In this document: positions 11,285 through 22,460 of the stretch, one piece after another
Numbering within the stretch: position 1 is the stretch's first letter
Layout of the letters: each line of letters starts with the position of its first letter
Assembly: GCA_025024175.1 (NCBI GenBank)
Contig: QCXZ01000001.1
Span: 19,344,001 to 19,408,000 of the forward strand
Reading direction: 5' to 3'
Length of the DNA stretch: 64,000 nt
From: Rhyzopertha dominica
Lineage: Eukaryota; Arthropoda; Insecta; Coleoptera; Bostrichidae
Translations under genes and position numbers: made by a program
Notes under the pieces: generated by a model
What the model was told of the DNA's origin: nothing
The model's input: the letters and a program-made list of their open reading frames with translations, nothing else
The model's database searches: none

Positions 11285-11470
11285 ATGACAGAGCTAACTA
11301 GCTGCCTTAACAGAAGCTGTTTCCTAAAAGTGATCTGTATTCTGACATGTTGGTATGCACCTGCGTACGCTAACTTGACACCAGGCCCCATGTCACTTTT
11401 TACTATTGAGCAAGAACCGCCATACATTAAAATGTATGTCTATGCCATACTTTCTTCACTAGATATAGAT
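11285..11470 (+). repeat. dispersed repeat X, copy A
   Basis: Matches the copy at 54243-54592 through ctagctgccttaac, tttcctaaa, caggcccc, cactttttactattgagc and aagaaccgccatacattaaaatgtatgtctatg. The small open frame here is repeat sequence, not a gene. The 3' hairpin arm found in copy C is absent. Confidence 0.7.
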
Positions 11471-11479
11471 TATACTGAG

Positions 11480-13735
11480 GAGCTTTAATCAAAGCAATAT
11501 GTCCGTAGTTGCAAGTCCTAGACTATCCAATGTGTCTTTTAAAATGGTGTCAATCCCTTTCGAAGAATAAAGATGTAGTCAACATCTCATCGGTTGATTC
11601 TCAATATTTTTGCCATTTACGAAAGATTTTTCTCGGAAAATTATAAACTTTTTTTATTTAACTATGCTAAACTGTTTCGTGAAGACCACACTGCTTGTTC
11701 AATGTGTAATATCCCAAAAACAAATTACTATAAGGTAGTAGTATCTTAGTACTTTATTGTTTAATTTGGTGAGCTGTATCCAATGCGCTATAGGTACACA
11801 ATTGGGTCATTCCTTTAAAAATAACAAAGTTTTAGTCAAAACCACAGTCTGTTGATCGATTGTTTTTGTTGTCATCATGAGATTCTTTTCTAAAAATTAC
11901 AAGCAGGTTAATCGTTCGTGTACTGAAGGTAAAACAGTGTACCATTAGTTCAGAATTCGATGGTGTTAACGCTGTGGTGGGTCGAACCCTCTCAAAAGGA
12001 CGACATCATGTTGGTCAATTAAAACCAGTCTGGCCAGTGTTGCTAATTATAATCAGCCAACTATTCGTACATCTCGCTAATAGAACATATTAATTCGCTT
12101 CGGTCCCAGGACAAACCGACAAACGTGCAGAATGTTCGATTGATTTAACCCTAGCAGCGGCTAGTTCATGAAGTTACTGCCAATCACCAGTGTCTACATT
12201 TTGTTAACGGAATGGGGGTACGTCGCTCATCCAACCAACATGTTTCCGAATTTATGCGGCTAATCAAATCCTACCTATTGTATGCTGATTGGTGCAATCT
12301 ATAAACGCTTGTGGAATGTAGCGTAAGTCTGTTTTCGATTATCGGGATACTAATTGTAGTTTCTACGGATTAAGTGATTTTTGACATTTTCATATATTAC
12401 ATTACCTTGTTAAGGATAAATCTATTTGATAGAATATGAAGTAGTGATAAATCAGAATAAAGTGTATCTTAAAAATATATAATACGGCGGAATATGAACG
12501 CCTTTGCGATTAATTCCGCCGGTTTTTTGTCACTGACGCAAACCACATGACTTTTTTCTTAATAAATGAATGTCCGCTTTAGCGTTAAATGAGGCGGTTT
12601 AAATTCCGCTGGCCACTAAACTTAGCTGCTGTTTATGCTGTGATCTCAACAAAACAATATGGATGTCTCGATTGAACAAGTAATGATGAAGCGCAATAAG
12701 AGACTTCATGAAACGAATACTGCATTTATATATATTAAATTTTAGTTCTAATGTTGAGCACCACTGTTGCGATAGTGAGATCCTTTTGCAAGATTCATCA
12801 TATTCAGGTAGATTGTATCGCTAAAGCTGATTTGTTGTTATCGGCATACGGATGTACTTCTAGAACTCTAGAAAAACATTTTAATTGTCTTAGTCCTGTT
12901 TGTTTTAAACTAATTGATATGTGAAGTTAGGTTTCTTTGTTTTAATCCCGTTTCTCGAACTTCTTGCCTAATGTCTTCGGTACATTACACAAATGATTAT
13001 TTAAATAATATAATAAAATAAGTAATACAAGGTAAGAGAATTTAACAGAAAAACTTAAAAACCAACCAATCTCCACAATTTTAGGCTTGAGAAAGTGATA
13101 ATTTATCAGTCCAACAACACTCAAAAATATACTGATTCATCTACAGAAAATGTTCTGAAATTCGTCCTTATATAATTTATAACACGTTCGGACTGTTGAT
13201 CTTACAACTTTTCTTAATGTATCGCGATCAGTTTGGAGAACAGTATACCTTAGATCTTTTAACATTTTCAAATGTTCTTTTGTATAACATGTTTTCCGGT
13301 GCCCCCGAAAAAATATTTGTTGTGAATTCTGTGGATTCTGCACGGTAGAAGCAGTGACTTTTTTGTGCAGTCCATCTTTTTGTAAATCTTTTTCTTAAAT
13401 AACCTGAGCCAGTTGCAGTATTGTGGGCTGAACAGATCATGTTTGAACCTGATTTGTTGGTTTACATTGCGCAAGGTCAAGTCCATAGCTTTATTAATAA
13501 AGAACAAAGCGTTTTGTCTTCAGTGCAACATTATGACTGGTTAAAGAGTAAATAGTATTGCATAATTTGGACACTTGTAATGAAAATCATTATGTAACTA
13601 AACAAAAGTTATATTTGTATTACAGAATATAGATACATGACGTTGCGAACTTGTCATCATCAGGTTGATGATCAAAATCGAGCAATCTAGCAAAGCACGA
13701 ATTCGTGTGTTATGTTATCGAAAACAGATAGAGGA
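11480..13735. other. intergenic with inverted R1 copy and a small hairpin
   Basis: 11709-11795 is the inverted third copy of repeat R1 (reverse complement reads ctatagcgcattggatacagc). A 9-bp perfect stem, cggcggaat/attccgccg, spans 12485-12521. Overlapping short frames at 12940-13510 show no protein motif. Nothing else was recognised. Confidence 0.45.
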
Positions 13736-13739
13736 GGGT

Positions 13740-13890
13740 CGTAAGCTTTTGATTTTATATACCCCATCAAATAAAGTCAAGTTTGGTAAATCTGGTGATT
13801 TAGATGGACAATGAACAGTGCTTCCCTTAGATTTTATGCATTCCATCATTTCCTTGCTAAGCCATAGAGGATAGCCTTGGCCTAAGCGTC
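13740..13890 (-). pseudogene. mariner-type transposase scrap
   Basis: On the minus strand the phrase HCPSKSPDLPNLTLFDGVY matches the transposase signature WPPRSPDLTPLDFFLWGY, which carries a catalytic Asp of the DDE/D triad. Upstream QGYPLWLSKEMM is weakly like the preceding YLNETYPNRWIGR region. Only about 50 codons remain and no inverted ends were found. Confidence 0.45.
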
Positions 13891-14199
13891 TTTATCTACT
13901 AACAGTGATACCAAGTTCATATTCAATGACAAATTCTGATGATTTACTTTTCGTATTAATGATGGCGTTCAATTCGTATACCTCGATTATGTTTAAGGTT
14001 CCTTGTAGTGATGTAGATTTAGGGTGTAAGAAGCAGAAAAATGTCCATGGAGTAACGCAGTCTGCCAAGCAACAAGCGCTTTGTGTTTTTTTATACATAA
14101 ATAGGACAGTAATAAATATTCTTTAACTGTTGCTTGCATGCGCTGACCTAAAATTGTTTAATTGAAGTTGCTCTTAAGAACACTAACTTGTTATTTAGC

Positions 14200-14790
14200 C
14201 TAAATGTAAACAGAGTCTCATCTGCTCATTGGACTACACCAATTATGGTAATAAAGCAGCTCGCCCGTCTTTGTAATTGTGCGTTATCCTTCAGGCGAAG
14301 CGTGGGCGAAGTCGTGTCAGTGTTGCGTACGCGAGGCTGGTGGTGTATATTCCAGCGCTCGCCTCTTGGTAGATGTTGAACGGGGCAAGTCGTAACGGAT
14401 CTCGAGCTAAGCCCTTCACAAGTGAACCGATAGATTGTCATTGCCACGCAATCCCGCTGACTTCCCCTTTTCCTCCCTTTTATGGACGGGGCTTACAGAT
14501 ACACAATTTGGAGGACATCATGGCTGCGTTCCAGAGGACGAGAGCCGTTCAATATCGACCGATATTCTTTGAATTTAATTAACTGGCGCGAGGCAGTGGT
14601 ACTCTCTGGAACTGGCGTGTGAAAATCCGCTGTAAGTTTTCTTTCTTGGCATTGTTATTATGGTTGGGAATTTAGGAAGCGGCTTCTGCGAGAGCACGAG
14701 TTCGACAGCAGTTGGAAAAGTTTCGAAGTTACGGTGGCCTCGGCAGTTCAGACTTTAGGTTCTTGTAAGAATCGTTATTGTTGTGCGAAT
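14200..14790 (+). promoter_or_regulatory. GC-richer unique block, possible promoter or first exon
   Basis: Clearly richer in GC and CpG than its surroundings (for example gtacgcgaggctggtgg, tatggacggggcttacag). A good splice donor (cgctgtaagttttc) occurs at about 14629-14642, which could end a non-coding first exon. No TATA box or coding motif decides it. This is inference only. Confidence 0.2.
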
Positions 14791-15960
14791 TAGTTGACTT
14801 CAGGCCTTTCTTGGCTTGTAATTAAGGTTATGTCGTTTGCAACTTTTGAAATGGTGTTACTGACGATTGGAGGGGTTCAATATTCATTCCCCATATCCCA
14901 ATTCCCAATATGTGAATGGCATCTCGTAGGGAGTTTCTAGCATGTAAAAAGTGAATATGTAAAAATTAAAGGTAAAATCTTTGTCAGTTATTTAATCATT
15001 TTAATGTATTCCTTATTGTATCTAGATGTTTTTAGCATATAAAGGATTTCTAATTCAAGTGTTTTTATTATTTATTAACTTTTCACTAAAAATTCTAATA
15101 ATTACGCAGAAAATTGTGTCGAAACTCCGGATAATTGCAGCCTAAAAAGTTGAACCAAATAGCTGACAACGGTGTCAGCAATAATATCCAACGAGATCGG
15201 TGAATTTAGATTGATACCTTGTATTCATGCGATGGTTTCCTTTTACATCCCTAGCAAATTCATAAATGGTATTGCGGGTTTTAATGATTAACGCCTTTTG
15301 CAGAATATCCAAAATTTGTATTTAGAATTATTAACGTTAAACTTATATGTATATTTACATTTGCAAGCGAATAGTGGCGTTTTTCTTAAGCTAGCAAATC
15401 TAAGTTCAAGGCCGTTCTGTACAAGGTTTCTTTAATAAAATAGAAAACATGTTTTTGACAATTTATGGTATTAGCAGTCGGTTATTGTCTATTAAAACCT
15501 GGATCTCTCAAATCACAAACTAACGGTTTATCCATTAGTCTTTTAGGCTCGGTTTAGGTTTTTAAATTGAGGTAGGTAATTAAATCAATGCATGCTGAAA
15601 ACTACAGTTTTTCGAACATATTTCAATATTTGTGTTAGTACCGTACTTTTTAAAAAAGTAATGTAATTTAATATACAAAAGAACATGACGGGTAGCTCTT
15701 TTACCTTAAAGTTTTCTGAATATTTGTTCTTAAGGGTTAATACTGCAAACACCTGATTATTCAAGTGGTTTACACATAAAGTATAATTATCCTTTTGCTC
15801 TCTGCCGAAATAATGTCGCAAAAATTCAAAACTAATTCCTGCACTATTCCAAAGGATATGGTAAAGCTTTACTAGATACTAGTTTTTACTAGCTTAGAGT
15901 CGACTATTATTTGCATAAGCATAAAAGAAAAACGACGGATTGTCGACTTAGATGTGCGAG
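14791..15960. other. intergenic, nothing recognised
   Basis: AT-rich unique-looking DNA. A small hairpin gctgacaacggtgtcagc lies near 15160. No gene or transposon was seen. Confidence 0.5.
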
Positions 15961-15961
15961 G

Positions 15962-15975
15962 CATTGAGCCAGTTT
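15962..15975. repeat. SINE target-site duplication, left copy
   Basis: cattgagccagttt, identical to 16266-16279, flanking the SINE at 15976-16265. Confidence 0.9.
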
Positions 15976-16265
15976 TTGTTCTTCTTCTAGTGCCATGTCC
16001 GATTCAAACGTATAGGAAATCTCTTGCATACGTCTGTGTTGTGTGCTTTTTCAGTTTTTTCCACAGACATGGACCTACAGTTTATCGCCAGTTCCGAACG
16101 GCCCTATTTGTGAGGCTATACTAGGCAAATTTACTCATGATGATTTATCATTGTATTCCACGAGACATCGGTCGTATTTTCCGTAGTTGTTGGCACCGAG
16201 GATTGAACCCGGGACCTTCAGCATAGTATGCGATCACGCCATACATTACACCACGACCGCTGCGT
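15976..16265 (-). mobile_element. tRNA-derived SINE, family S1, complete copy
   Basis: Read on the minus strand it begins with a tRNA-like head: a box-A region tcgtggtgtaatgtatgg and a box B, gggttcaatcc. A unique body follows that is shared with 30545-30768 (acggaaaatacgacc, taaatttgcctagtatagc, gttcggaac, gcgataaactg). It ends in an A-rich agaagaagaaca tail. Perfect 14-bp duplications flank it, so both ends are fixed: 290 bp. It would have been transcribed by polymerase III and moved by LINE machinery. Confidence 0.88.
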
Positions 16266-16279
16266 CATTGAGCCAGTTT
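16266..16279. repeat. SINE target-site duplication, right copy
   Basis: cattgagccagttt, identical to 15962-15975. Confidence 0.9.
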
Positions 16280-18219
16280 ACCAAGAACAAAATTCGTAAA
16301 GAGACAATTGTCAGAGTCGTTTGCAGTTGGGTTAGCCTTAAAATTACATGCGTACGATTATAAAACAAACCGATAACTTTTTTAAAGTAATTCCGGCTTG
16401 GTTTCCCGTAGAGACGAAACTGGCTATTATTAATCAACGTTTAAGGATCAGATACAAAAGATTGTTTATAAAGTTTGTTTACTGTCTTAAAATTTGAAAA
16501 TAATATCGTGTAATTTCGAACATGAGCTCCGTAGCAATTTACTTGTGTCCTACTACCATGTTATGGACATGATTACAGTTTACATACGCTCCAAGTGTTC
16601 GGTAACTGTACCTCCTAACTTCTTCTAGATTTTTGACTTCTTGGTATACCTCATAATAAAACGCAAGACGTGTCAATAAATATTTCAACAAATAGCCCAG
16701 TTTACGTCAAACCTCTTGAACATTATAAATAACTAATTATTAATAATTAATTTTTTTATATATAATTTTGTTTTTACTTTACCTTCCATGTTACCCGAAC
16801 TTCTTATTTGTGTTTTTAAATTTTTATGTATTTGTTTGAAGTTTATTTTTCACTATACATTCATTGTTTGCATTAATCAATTAATTTAATACTTACTTAG
16901 TTCTGATAATAAACAATATTATTATTAGTCTAACACAAAATGCCTTACAGGATTATATCTACCCTTATTACTAACTAGTTTATATTTATTTACATAATAC
17001 CGTACATTAATTTTAATAAGATAATTAGTATTTTTCTGTTACTCTTTGTGGATGCTCAACTACGGTACCTCAGTCAAATTCTTAATTTGGTTTTATTGTC
17101 GAATCAGTTTTGGAAGCATAAAATATTTCCAATCCATGTATTAAAATTTATTTGTTGTAGTCGTACTGCCTATGGCATAATCTACTTCCGCTGTTAATCT
17201 CCCAATCTCGTACATGCTAAACTATCTCAAGTATTGGTAAATCGTGTTAGAGATGTACGAAGTTACTACAATGCAGTTGTGGATTTATATGGATTTTCAC
17301 CCTACTCCCACATCCCAAGAGTTCACACAGATTCTATATGCAACACTTCACCGCTTCCCTTTTAATGAAGTTTTAAAAGCGTTGCCGTAAGTGCCGATCC
17401 GTTGTGATTGAGCGGCGTTGTGCAAAAAATGTAAAATTTATGACGTTTTCCTCCCTAGCGGGTATCGTCTTAAAGAACATTAGGATCTCGCTTCACGAGC
17501 TTTCCTGATTGACTGGGATAGGAGCGTTGCCGTAAATGTTACGTGAGGAAATATTTTTCATGTCAAATGCAAAAACGGGAATCTCATAGCACGTAGAGAA
17601 TTTAAAAGTGCTTTATTCCTATGATGCTTTCCGATGTCATCTTTTTGAGGTATGTGTATCTACCTGTAACGAGATAATAATATTATAGTCAATGTTAAAT
17701 CGTTACTTTTATTTTTCTATATTATTTTTACGCCTTAAAATAAAAAAAAGGTTCTTTACTTTAAGGACCTCCTTTATTGGCAGTGATCAACTTAATTCTT
17801 GTACTCTTGCTATACAGGCTTGTAACCGCCCGACGATTGCGTCATCGGATGGGAGTGTAGCTAACAGGACATGCATTCATTCCACTTCATAACTGTGTGG
17901 TCATAAGACATGTGTGGTCTACTTAATCAATGAGTATGGTATATCATTTCAGGCGGGTAGCTTACAATTGGGTTTCGAAAACTGCTTCTGTAAACCTATT
18001 CTTTTCATTTTACTTATTTATTTAGGTCACAGGCAGGGTGCTTAAAAAATGTAGGTATACACACTTTGAAGTGTCAAGGAAAATTTATTTTTCGTTTTAT
18101 NAGGTTAAATTTCTGGAAATGTCCAGTTTGAAAAATACATGAATTTTCTCTGCAAAATTTGATCAGGGTTCAAAATTGTGGCTTTCAGCATCAATTACAT
18201 TTCTGAGCACGACTCGCCA
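16280..18219. other. intergenic, nothing recognised
   Basis: AT-rich, with a slightly GC-richer stretch at 17380-17540. No coding motif, RNA or repeat recognised. Confidence 0.5.
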
Positions 18220-18390
18220 CTGATTCCATACATCGTACCGAAGTGCTCAAATCACGGATGGGTCAATAGATACAATTGTGTACTGGACTGAAGGTAATCC
18301 TTACATCAAACCTGAAAAGGCTGTGAATTTGCCTTATGTAAAAACTGGGCCTTTCCGCTTTGAAGGTAATGTATTTGGAGAAAAATAGCT
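18220..18390 (+). other. 56-codon open stretch of protein-like composition
   Basis: Reads TDGSIDTIVYWTEGNPY... through to FEGNVFGEK and a stop. It lacks the Lys/Asn/Phe bias of chance AT-rich frames, so it could be an exon or transposon fragment. I do not recognise the family and no start codon or clear splice site frames it. Confidence 0.2.
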
Positions 18391-18436
18391 ACCAGTAACA
18401 CCATTGATTATCGTTATAATTTTTTTATAAACAGAC

Positions 18437-18620
18437 TTCTTATTGTAGGAAAGGAATTTCGGATTTCTTCTTGGCGTATGCTAGCAATATATTCTCATTA
18501 ACCATCTTTACATTCTTGCTTTTGCACCACTTGTTAAATTCTTTATATTTCTTCTGATTTTTCTCTTTATTTATTCGAGCGGCAAATTCACACTTGCCGC
18601 ACGAGATTCTTCCAATATTT
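18437..18620 (-). pseudogene. Crypton-like tyrosine recombinase, N-terminal scrap 1
   Basis: On the minus strand, YKEFNKWCKSKNVKMVNENILLAYAKK matches the N-terminal core-binding region of insect Crypton-type tyrosine recombinases (pattern Y-x-x-F-x-x-W-C ... E-N-V-L-L-A-Y-F). Just upstream, in a shifted frame, is ASVNLPLE, recalling the LLPEKSREKY lead-in of that family. The following S-x-L-S-K-K-x-K-P-S-T-L-W part is decayed. No catalytic domain remains. Family assignment rests on remembered patterns. Confidence 0.45.
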
Positions 18621-18629
18621 CAAGAGGAT

Positions 18630-19139
18630 TTTCAATTTTCTCATAACATAAATTCTTTCACAACCCTTGCAGTGACAAGAAAAAGTAAAAAAATTAAATT
18701 TATTTACAAACTGTTCCATAAAACTAGCGACCGTAATGAAGAATTTTTTACGGTTAAAACTGTTTCTCTGTTTTTGCAGTCCAAAAGAGAATTTAAAAAT
18801 GGGATTACGAAAAATTACGAAGCCCAAGATGCAACGCTAGAAACAACGAGCGTCTTTATGCTGAGCGCTTTCCGAATCGCCGGCATCCTTGCTGAAATGC
18901 TGAAAATGGTTATTAACGAAAATGTAGGTAATGTGAAATACTATAAAATTTGTAGAAAAAGAAGCTTAAAAGCTTAGAAGTAGTAAACTTGTTTATTTTG
19001 ATTCAAACATTTTGTGCGACATTTTAATTAAAATTATACCAAATATACAAGTATTTTAGTGTGAACAAGATAATATTGCATTTCTGAGAAACATTCCTCC
19101 AAAGACAAAACGTCTCGTTAAAGAAGCAATGAGATTACT
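18630..19139. other. overlapping open frames, no gene supported
   Basis: A 127-codon plus-strand frame (18594-18977) and a 79-codon minus-strand frame overlap fully. Neither has a motif; they extend from the recombinase scrap and are probably chance. Confidence 0.35.
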
Positions 19140-19610
19140 TTTACGACCTAACCTGGTCGGCTATGTTTTAAAGAATTTTCTGAAACTACACCTCTACTGG
19201 AAAATACGACGTCCTGAGGCAGCAGCGTGCACGTACCCACAAGTTCTTTTTTATTCCTCGCACCTAGGTATACTCTTCTAATCTGGTAACGTAGTCGCGA
19301 ACCCTCGCAACTTCCAACAACTTCGCCGACCTCCCCCCGCCTCCCAAGCACCGGGCTGAACATTAGACGTTCTCGCCGTAAATCGAGAGCGTTTATCCGG
19401 AGGTGAGCCCGCACAGCCAGCTCCTGGGACATTTTAGCGGGGATTACCGGCGCTGACAATTATATACAGCTTCCTGTTTCATCCACACTTGCACTCGCCG
19501 AGTGAGATATGCCTTCTGAACCTCCGGCGCGGTCCTCCCCCAGTTCGCTTAAACCGTCGGCCCTGTTTTACATGCGTCTCGGATGCCCCGAGAAACTTTT
19601 TGATATACCT
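19140..19610. promoter_or_regulatory. GC-rich CpG-containing unique block
   Basis: A compositional island (cctccccccgcctccc, ctcgccgtaaatcgagagcg, ctccggcgcggtcctccc) inside AT-rich DNA. There is no repeat match within the window. It could be a CpG-rich promoter or conserved regulatory element. The 103-codon minus-strand frame over it has no motif. Confidence 0.22.
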
Positions 19611-20309
19611 TTATTTCATTCAGCCCACTACGTTCCAGAGGATTTAAATGTTTAATTCGGTTTTATCTACTTTGAAATAAAATCGCGTACGCTGCATATA
19701 ATTTTCGGAACGTGCTTCGCCGGTGTAGCCCGAATCGCTGAAGCGGAAGATGAAATTCTGTTGTACCTGTACTTTGCTTTTAGCCCAAACTCCGTGTTCA
19801 TTACATGGTGGCCAATTCTCTTGGATACTTGAAATGTTGCGGGTTGGCACCCGTGTTTGATTTCGATAATATCACAATTAATTATTTTTTCAGCCTTGTC
19901 GATGAATTTCATTTAACAAAATAAGATAAAATATATTGTGTGGCTGATGCTTGCAGTTCATTTCTAAAAGCTTCTCTGATTTTTGAATACGTTTAGAGCG
20001 AGAAACGTACAAGCTTTCGTCGATTTTTAAGTCTGATATAGGGAGCAAATAATGGATTTGCGAAAGGTCGGTTTATCCGGTAATAAGATGTTGCATGGCA
20101 TAGTTGCAAGAAGGCCAAACACGAAGGTGTCTTTAGACAATCATCGTTTTGGAGTTTTAGTTGTAAGAAATTGCTATCTTATGCAAACACACGAGATAGA
20201 CTATTCGATAAACGAAAGAAATTCAACGAATTTTGGAGCCAAGGAAGCACCAAATGTACGAGAAGCATACAAAAGGCACTTACTTCTTCTTTACATCTGG
20301 TCAGTACTG

Positions 20310-20377
20310 CGGCTTGTTTCCAGGCGAAGTTGTTAATGATATAATCGCCCTTAACAACTTCGCCTGGAAACAAGCCG
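20310..20377. repeat. perfect 27-bp inverted repeat
   Basis: Arms 20310-20336 and 20351-20377 are exact reverse complements, starting cggcttgtttccaggcg, with a 14-nt loop. Directly downstream, 20386-20403 is an 18-bp perfect palindrome, tttttcctgcaggaaaaa, and caagcc-like phrases recur at about 20370 and 20407. The perfect arms imply recent origin or selection. Confidence 0.9.
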
Positions 20378-20403
20378 ATTCTTTGTTTTTCCTGCAGGAA
20401 AAA

Positions 20404-21259
20404 TGGAAACAAGTCTTTTACCCTAAATAAGCGCTCGCCCTTCCCGGTTCACCTGAAGCCAGAGTTACTTTAAACTACTTTTTATACAACCACTTCAAAT
20501 TGTTGTCTTTACCACCAAGATATGTTCATATCTTTCAACTGCTGAACACGTCTAAAACATGGGTAGAAGATTACAAATTATATACCACCCTCAATAGCCC
20601 CCAGAAAAAAATACTATTATTATTTCAGGTTTTTATTATATTGACCTTGTCGTCTGTTCTTGAAAGTTGTACTTAGTTCACCCCAATAAACACGTATACC
20701 AAAGTTTATTCAAATAGCAAACTAGGTGATCTTATTTGTTTCAATGTAGTTCTTTAATTGTAGTATGTACAGATTTCTATAGACAGTGCTTTACCAGTGT
20801 TGAGATTTCGTCTTCTATTTGTAGCTGTGTATATTCTCTGGTTTGTGATCTTAACAGGGACAAGATTTACAACAATATGTGAACGGAAATGTTGTTTTCT
20901 AAAATATTTGATGAATTAATTTCAGTTTTATTTTGTTACAGTTTTATTACTGTTAAGCATCATAAAAATATTCAAAGAATTGGGTGTCTGTGTCTTTTTG
21001 TTGCTTTGTTGGTTTTTTAATATTGCCAGTTCGTCATGGCATAAACCTACATTTTCATTTACCTACGTAAGCTTGGAAGCAAGATAGTTTTCTTGAAATC
21101 TGTACTATTACTATTGCTACTAAACTTTATACTTATATGCCAATCGATAAGGAATGTCTCAAATAGTTCTTTTCCACTCCACGCAAAATTAAAATCACAA
21201 TACGCAGGAACTAAAGCTTTCGCGGTCAACGTCATACTGAAATCTTGGTCGTTTTGGGT
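20404..21259. other. intergenic, nothing recognised
   Basis: AT-rich spacer. No gene, RNA or repeat recognised. Confidence 0.5.
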
Positions 21260-21720
21260 TAGACCACGTTGGCTTTGGAAATAGACTCGACGTTTCGCCT
21301 ATTCTTGTAAGGGGCAGTATCAGGGCTAGAGTATGGAATTTGGCTCAAATATAACATGGGAACCATGTCAGAGCTGAAACAAATCCTATGAAGAAAGAGA
21401 TAGTGGTTTCTCGGAATTTGCGAGTGGTGAAGAAAGTGACTTTCGCTAGGAATGTGATATTATCAAACAAAATATTACCTGCTTCCTGCGGATGTTCAGC
21501 TATTACTGAATAAGTGACGAAACCTGATTTGAGCGTTCTCTAAGCCGGGTTTTAANGGACCTGCCTGTTTCACTGATACAGANGGCGTCGCATGAGCAAG
21601 GAATACTATTACCTCTATGTATGTGGGCCTCACGATTCCGACACTTTGACAAATATCTCGAATCACCTTAGTTCCCACCATTCTTATATATCTCATAATA
21701 AAAAGCAATAGTTCTTTTCC
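21260..21720 (-). pseudogene. Penelope-like element E, GIY-YIG end
   Basis: On the minus strand, SIPCSCDA followed by ISETGR and LKTRLRE (about 21545-21623, containing two N) is a decayed GIY-YIG nuclease core of the type G-x-Y-x-I-P-C-x-C...Y-I-G-E-T-G-R. About 240 bp further is a CUGAU...GGCGAAACGUC block (21284-21326), and the fragment ends near ggtctaac, shared with element F. RT is absent. Frameshifts separate the pieces. Confidence 0.6.
21284..21326 (-). ncRNA. decayed hammerhead-like motif of PLE E
   Basis: Minus strand: CCCUGAUACUG, spacer, AUAGGCGAAACGUCGAGUC. The GAAACG half of a hammerhead core is intact; the CUGANGA half reads CUGAUAC. It aligns with 22389-22430 of element F, which retains the GA that E lost. 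It is likely inactive. Confidence 0.3.
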
Positions 21721-22019
21721 ATTTCTTAATATACTTCACTGTCGTTTACCAAAAGCTAGTCTGTCTGTTATAGACTCATGCAAACAGATCGGTACTTACA
21801 TACGTCTGCTTATCACCATTCGTCACAGAAACATTCAGTACTGAATTCTTCGTTTACCTCGCAGTATCAGTTTCTGAACTGACCAAACTTCAAGTGAACT
21901 ACAAAGCTTACGATCAGTGTTATCAACTAAGAGAAAAACAACCGTGAGCTGCAATCTGCCGTTAATCATCATCTTTATCCCAAATCTAGACCAACTGTCG
22001 AACCCCAAATTATATATCG

Positions 22020-22460
22020 AATGCATGACTATTACATTCAAGTCATCACAGACAACTCTTTCGAATTATCTTCTAGTCCCCTTTGAAAGTGTCACAAATC
22101 CTTCTGTATCCGAAATACAAAACAAATCCTCTATCATCTAGAGGTATCTACAGCATTCCTTGCCCCTGCGACGCTGTTTGTATGGATATCGGTGAAACAG
22201 GCAACAACCTGAACACCTTTCCGTTACCTGCAATCCAATCACAGAACGCCTAACAATACCTTTACCATCTCTTCCCTCCTCCTTCCAAGCATACTCATCC
22301 CGAGGGCTCCCACTCTTTCTTTCTCCTGAGAAATAATTGGTTTATTCTGTCATGATTCTCGCGTTTGTGTCATATTGCATATTCCTACCCTGGTGATGTC
22401 CCTAGCAAGAGCTGGCGAAACGCGAAACTTGGACACCGATATGGTCTAACAAAAAAAGAA
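22020..22460 (+). pseudogene. Penelope-like element F, GIY-YIG end
   Basis: Plus strand: RGIYSIPCPCDAVC at about 22140-22180 is an almost canonical GIY motif, followed by IGETGNN. The rest of the nuclease is frameshifted. The 3' part carries CUGGUGA...GGCGAAACGCG and ends near ggtctaac, as in element E on the opposite strand. E and F therefore lie as divergent copies of one PLE family about 400 bp apart. Confidence 0.6.
22389..22430 (+). ncRNA. decayed hammerhead-like motif of PLE F
   Basis: CCCUGGUGAUGUCCC, spacer, GCUGGCGAAACGCG. One substitution from the CUGANGA core (CUGGUGA), with GAAACG intact and a short UCC/GGC-type helix between. A clear stem I closing it is not visible. Confidence 0.3.
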
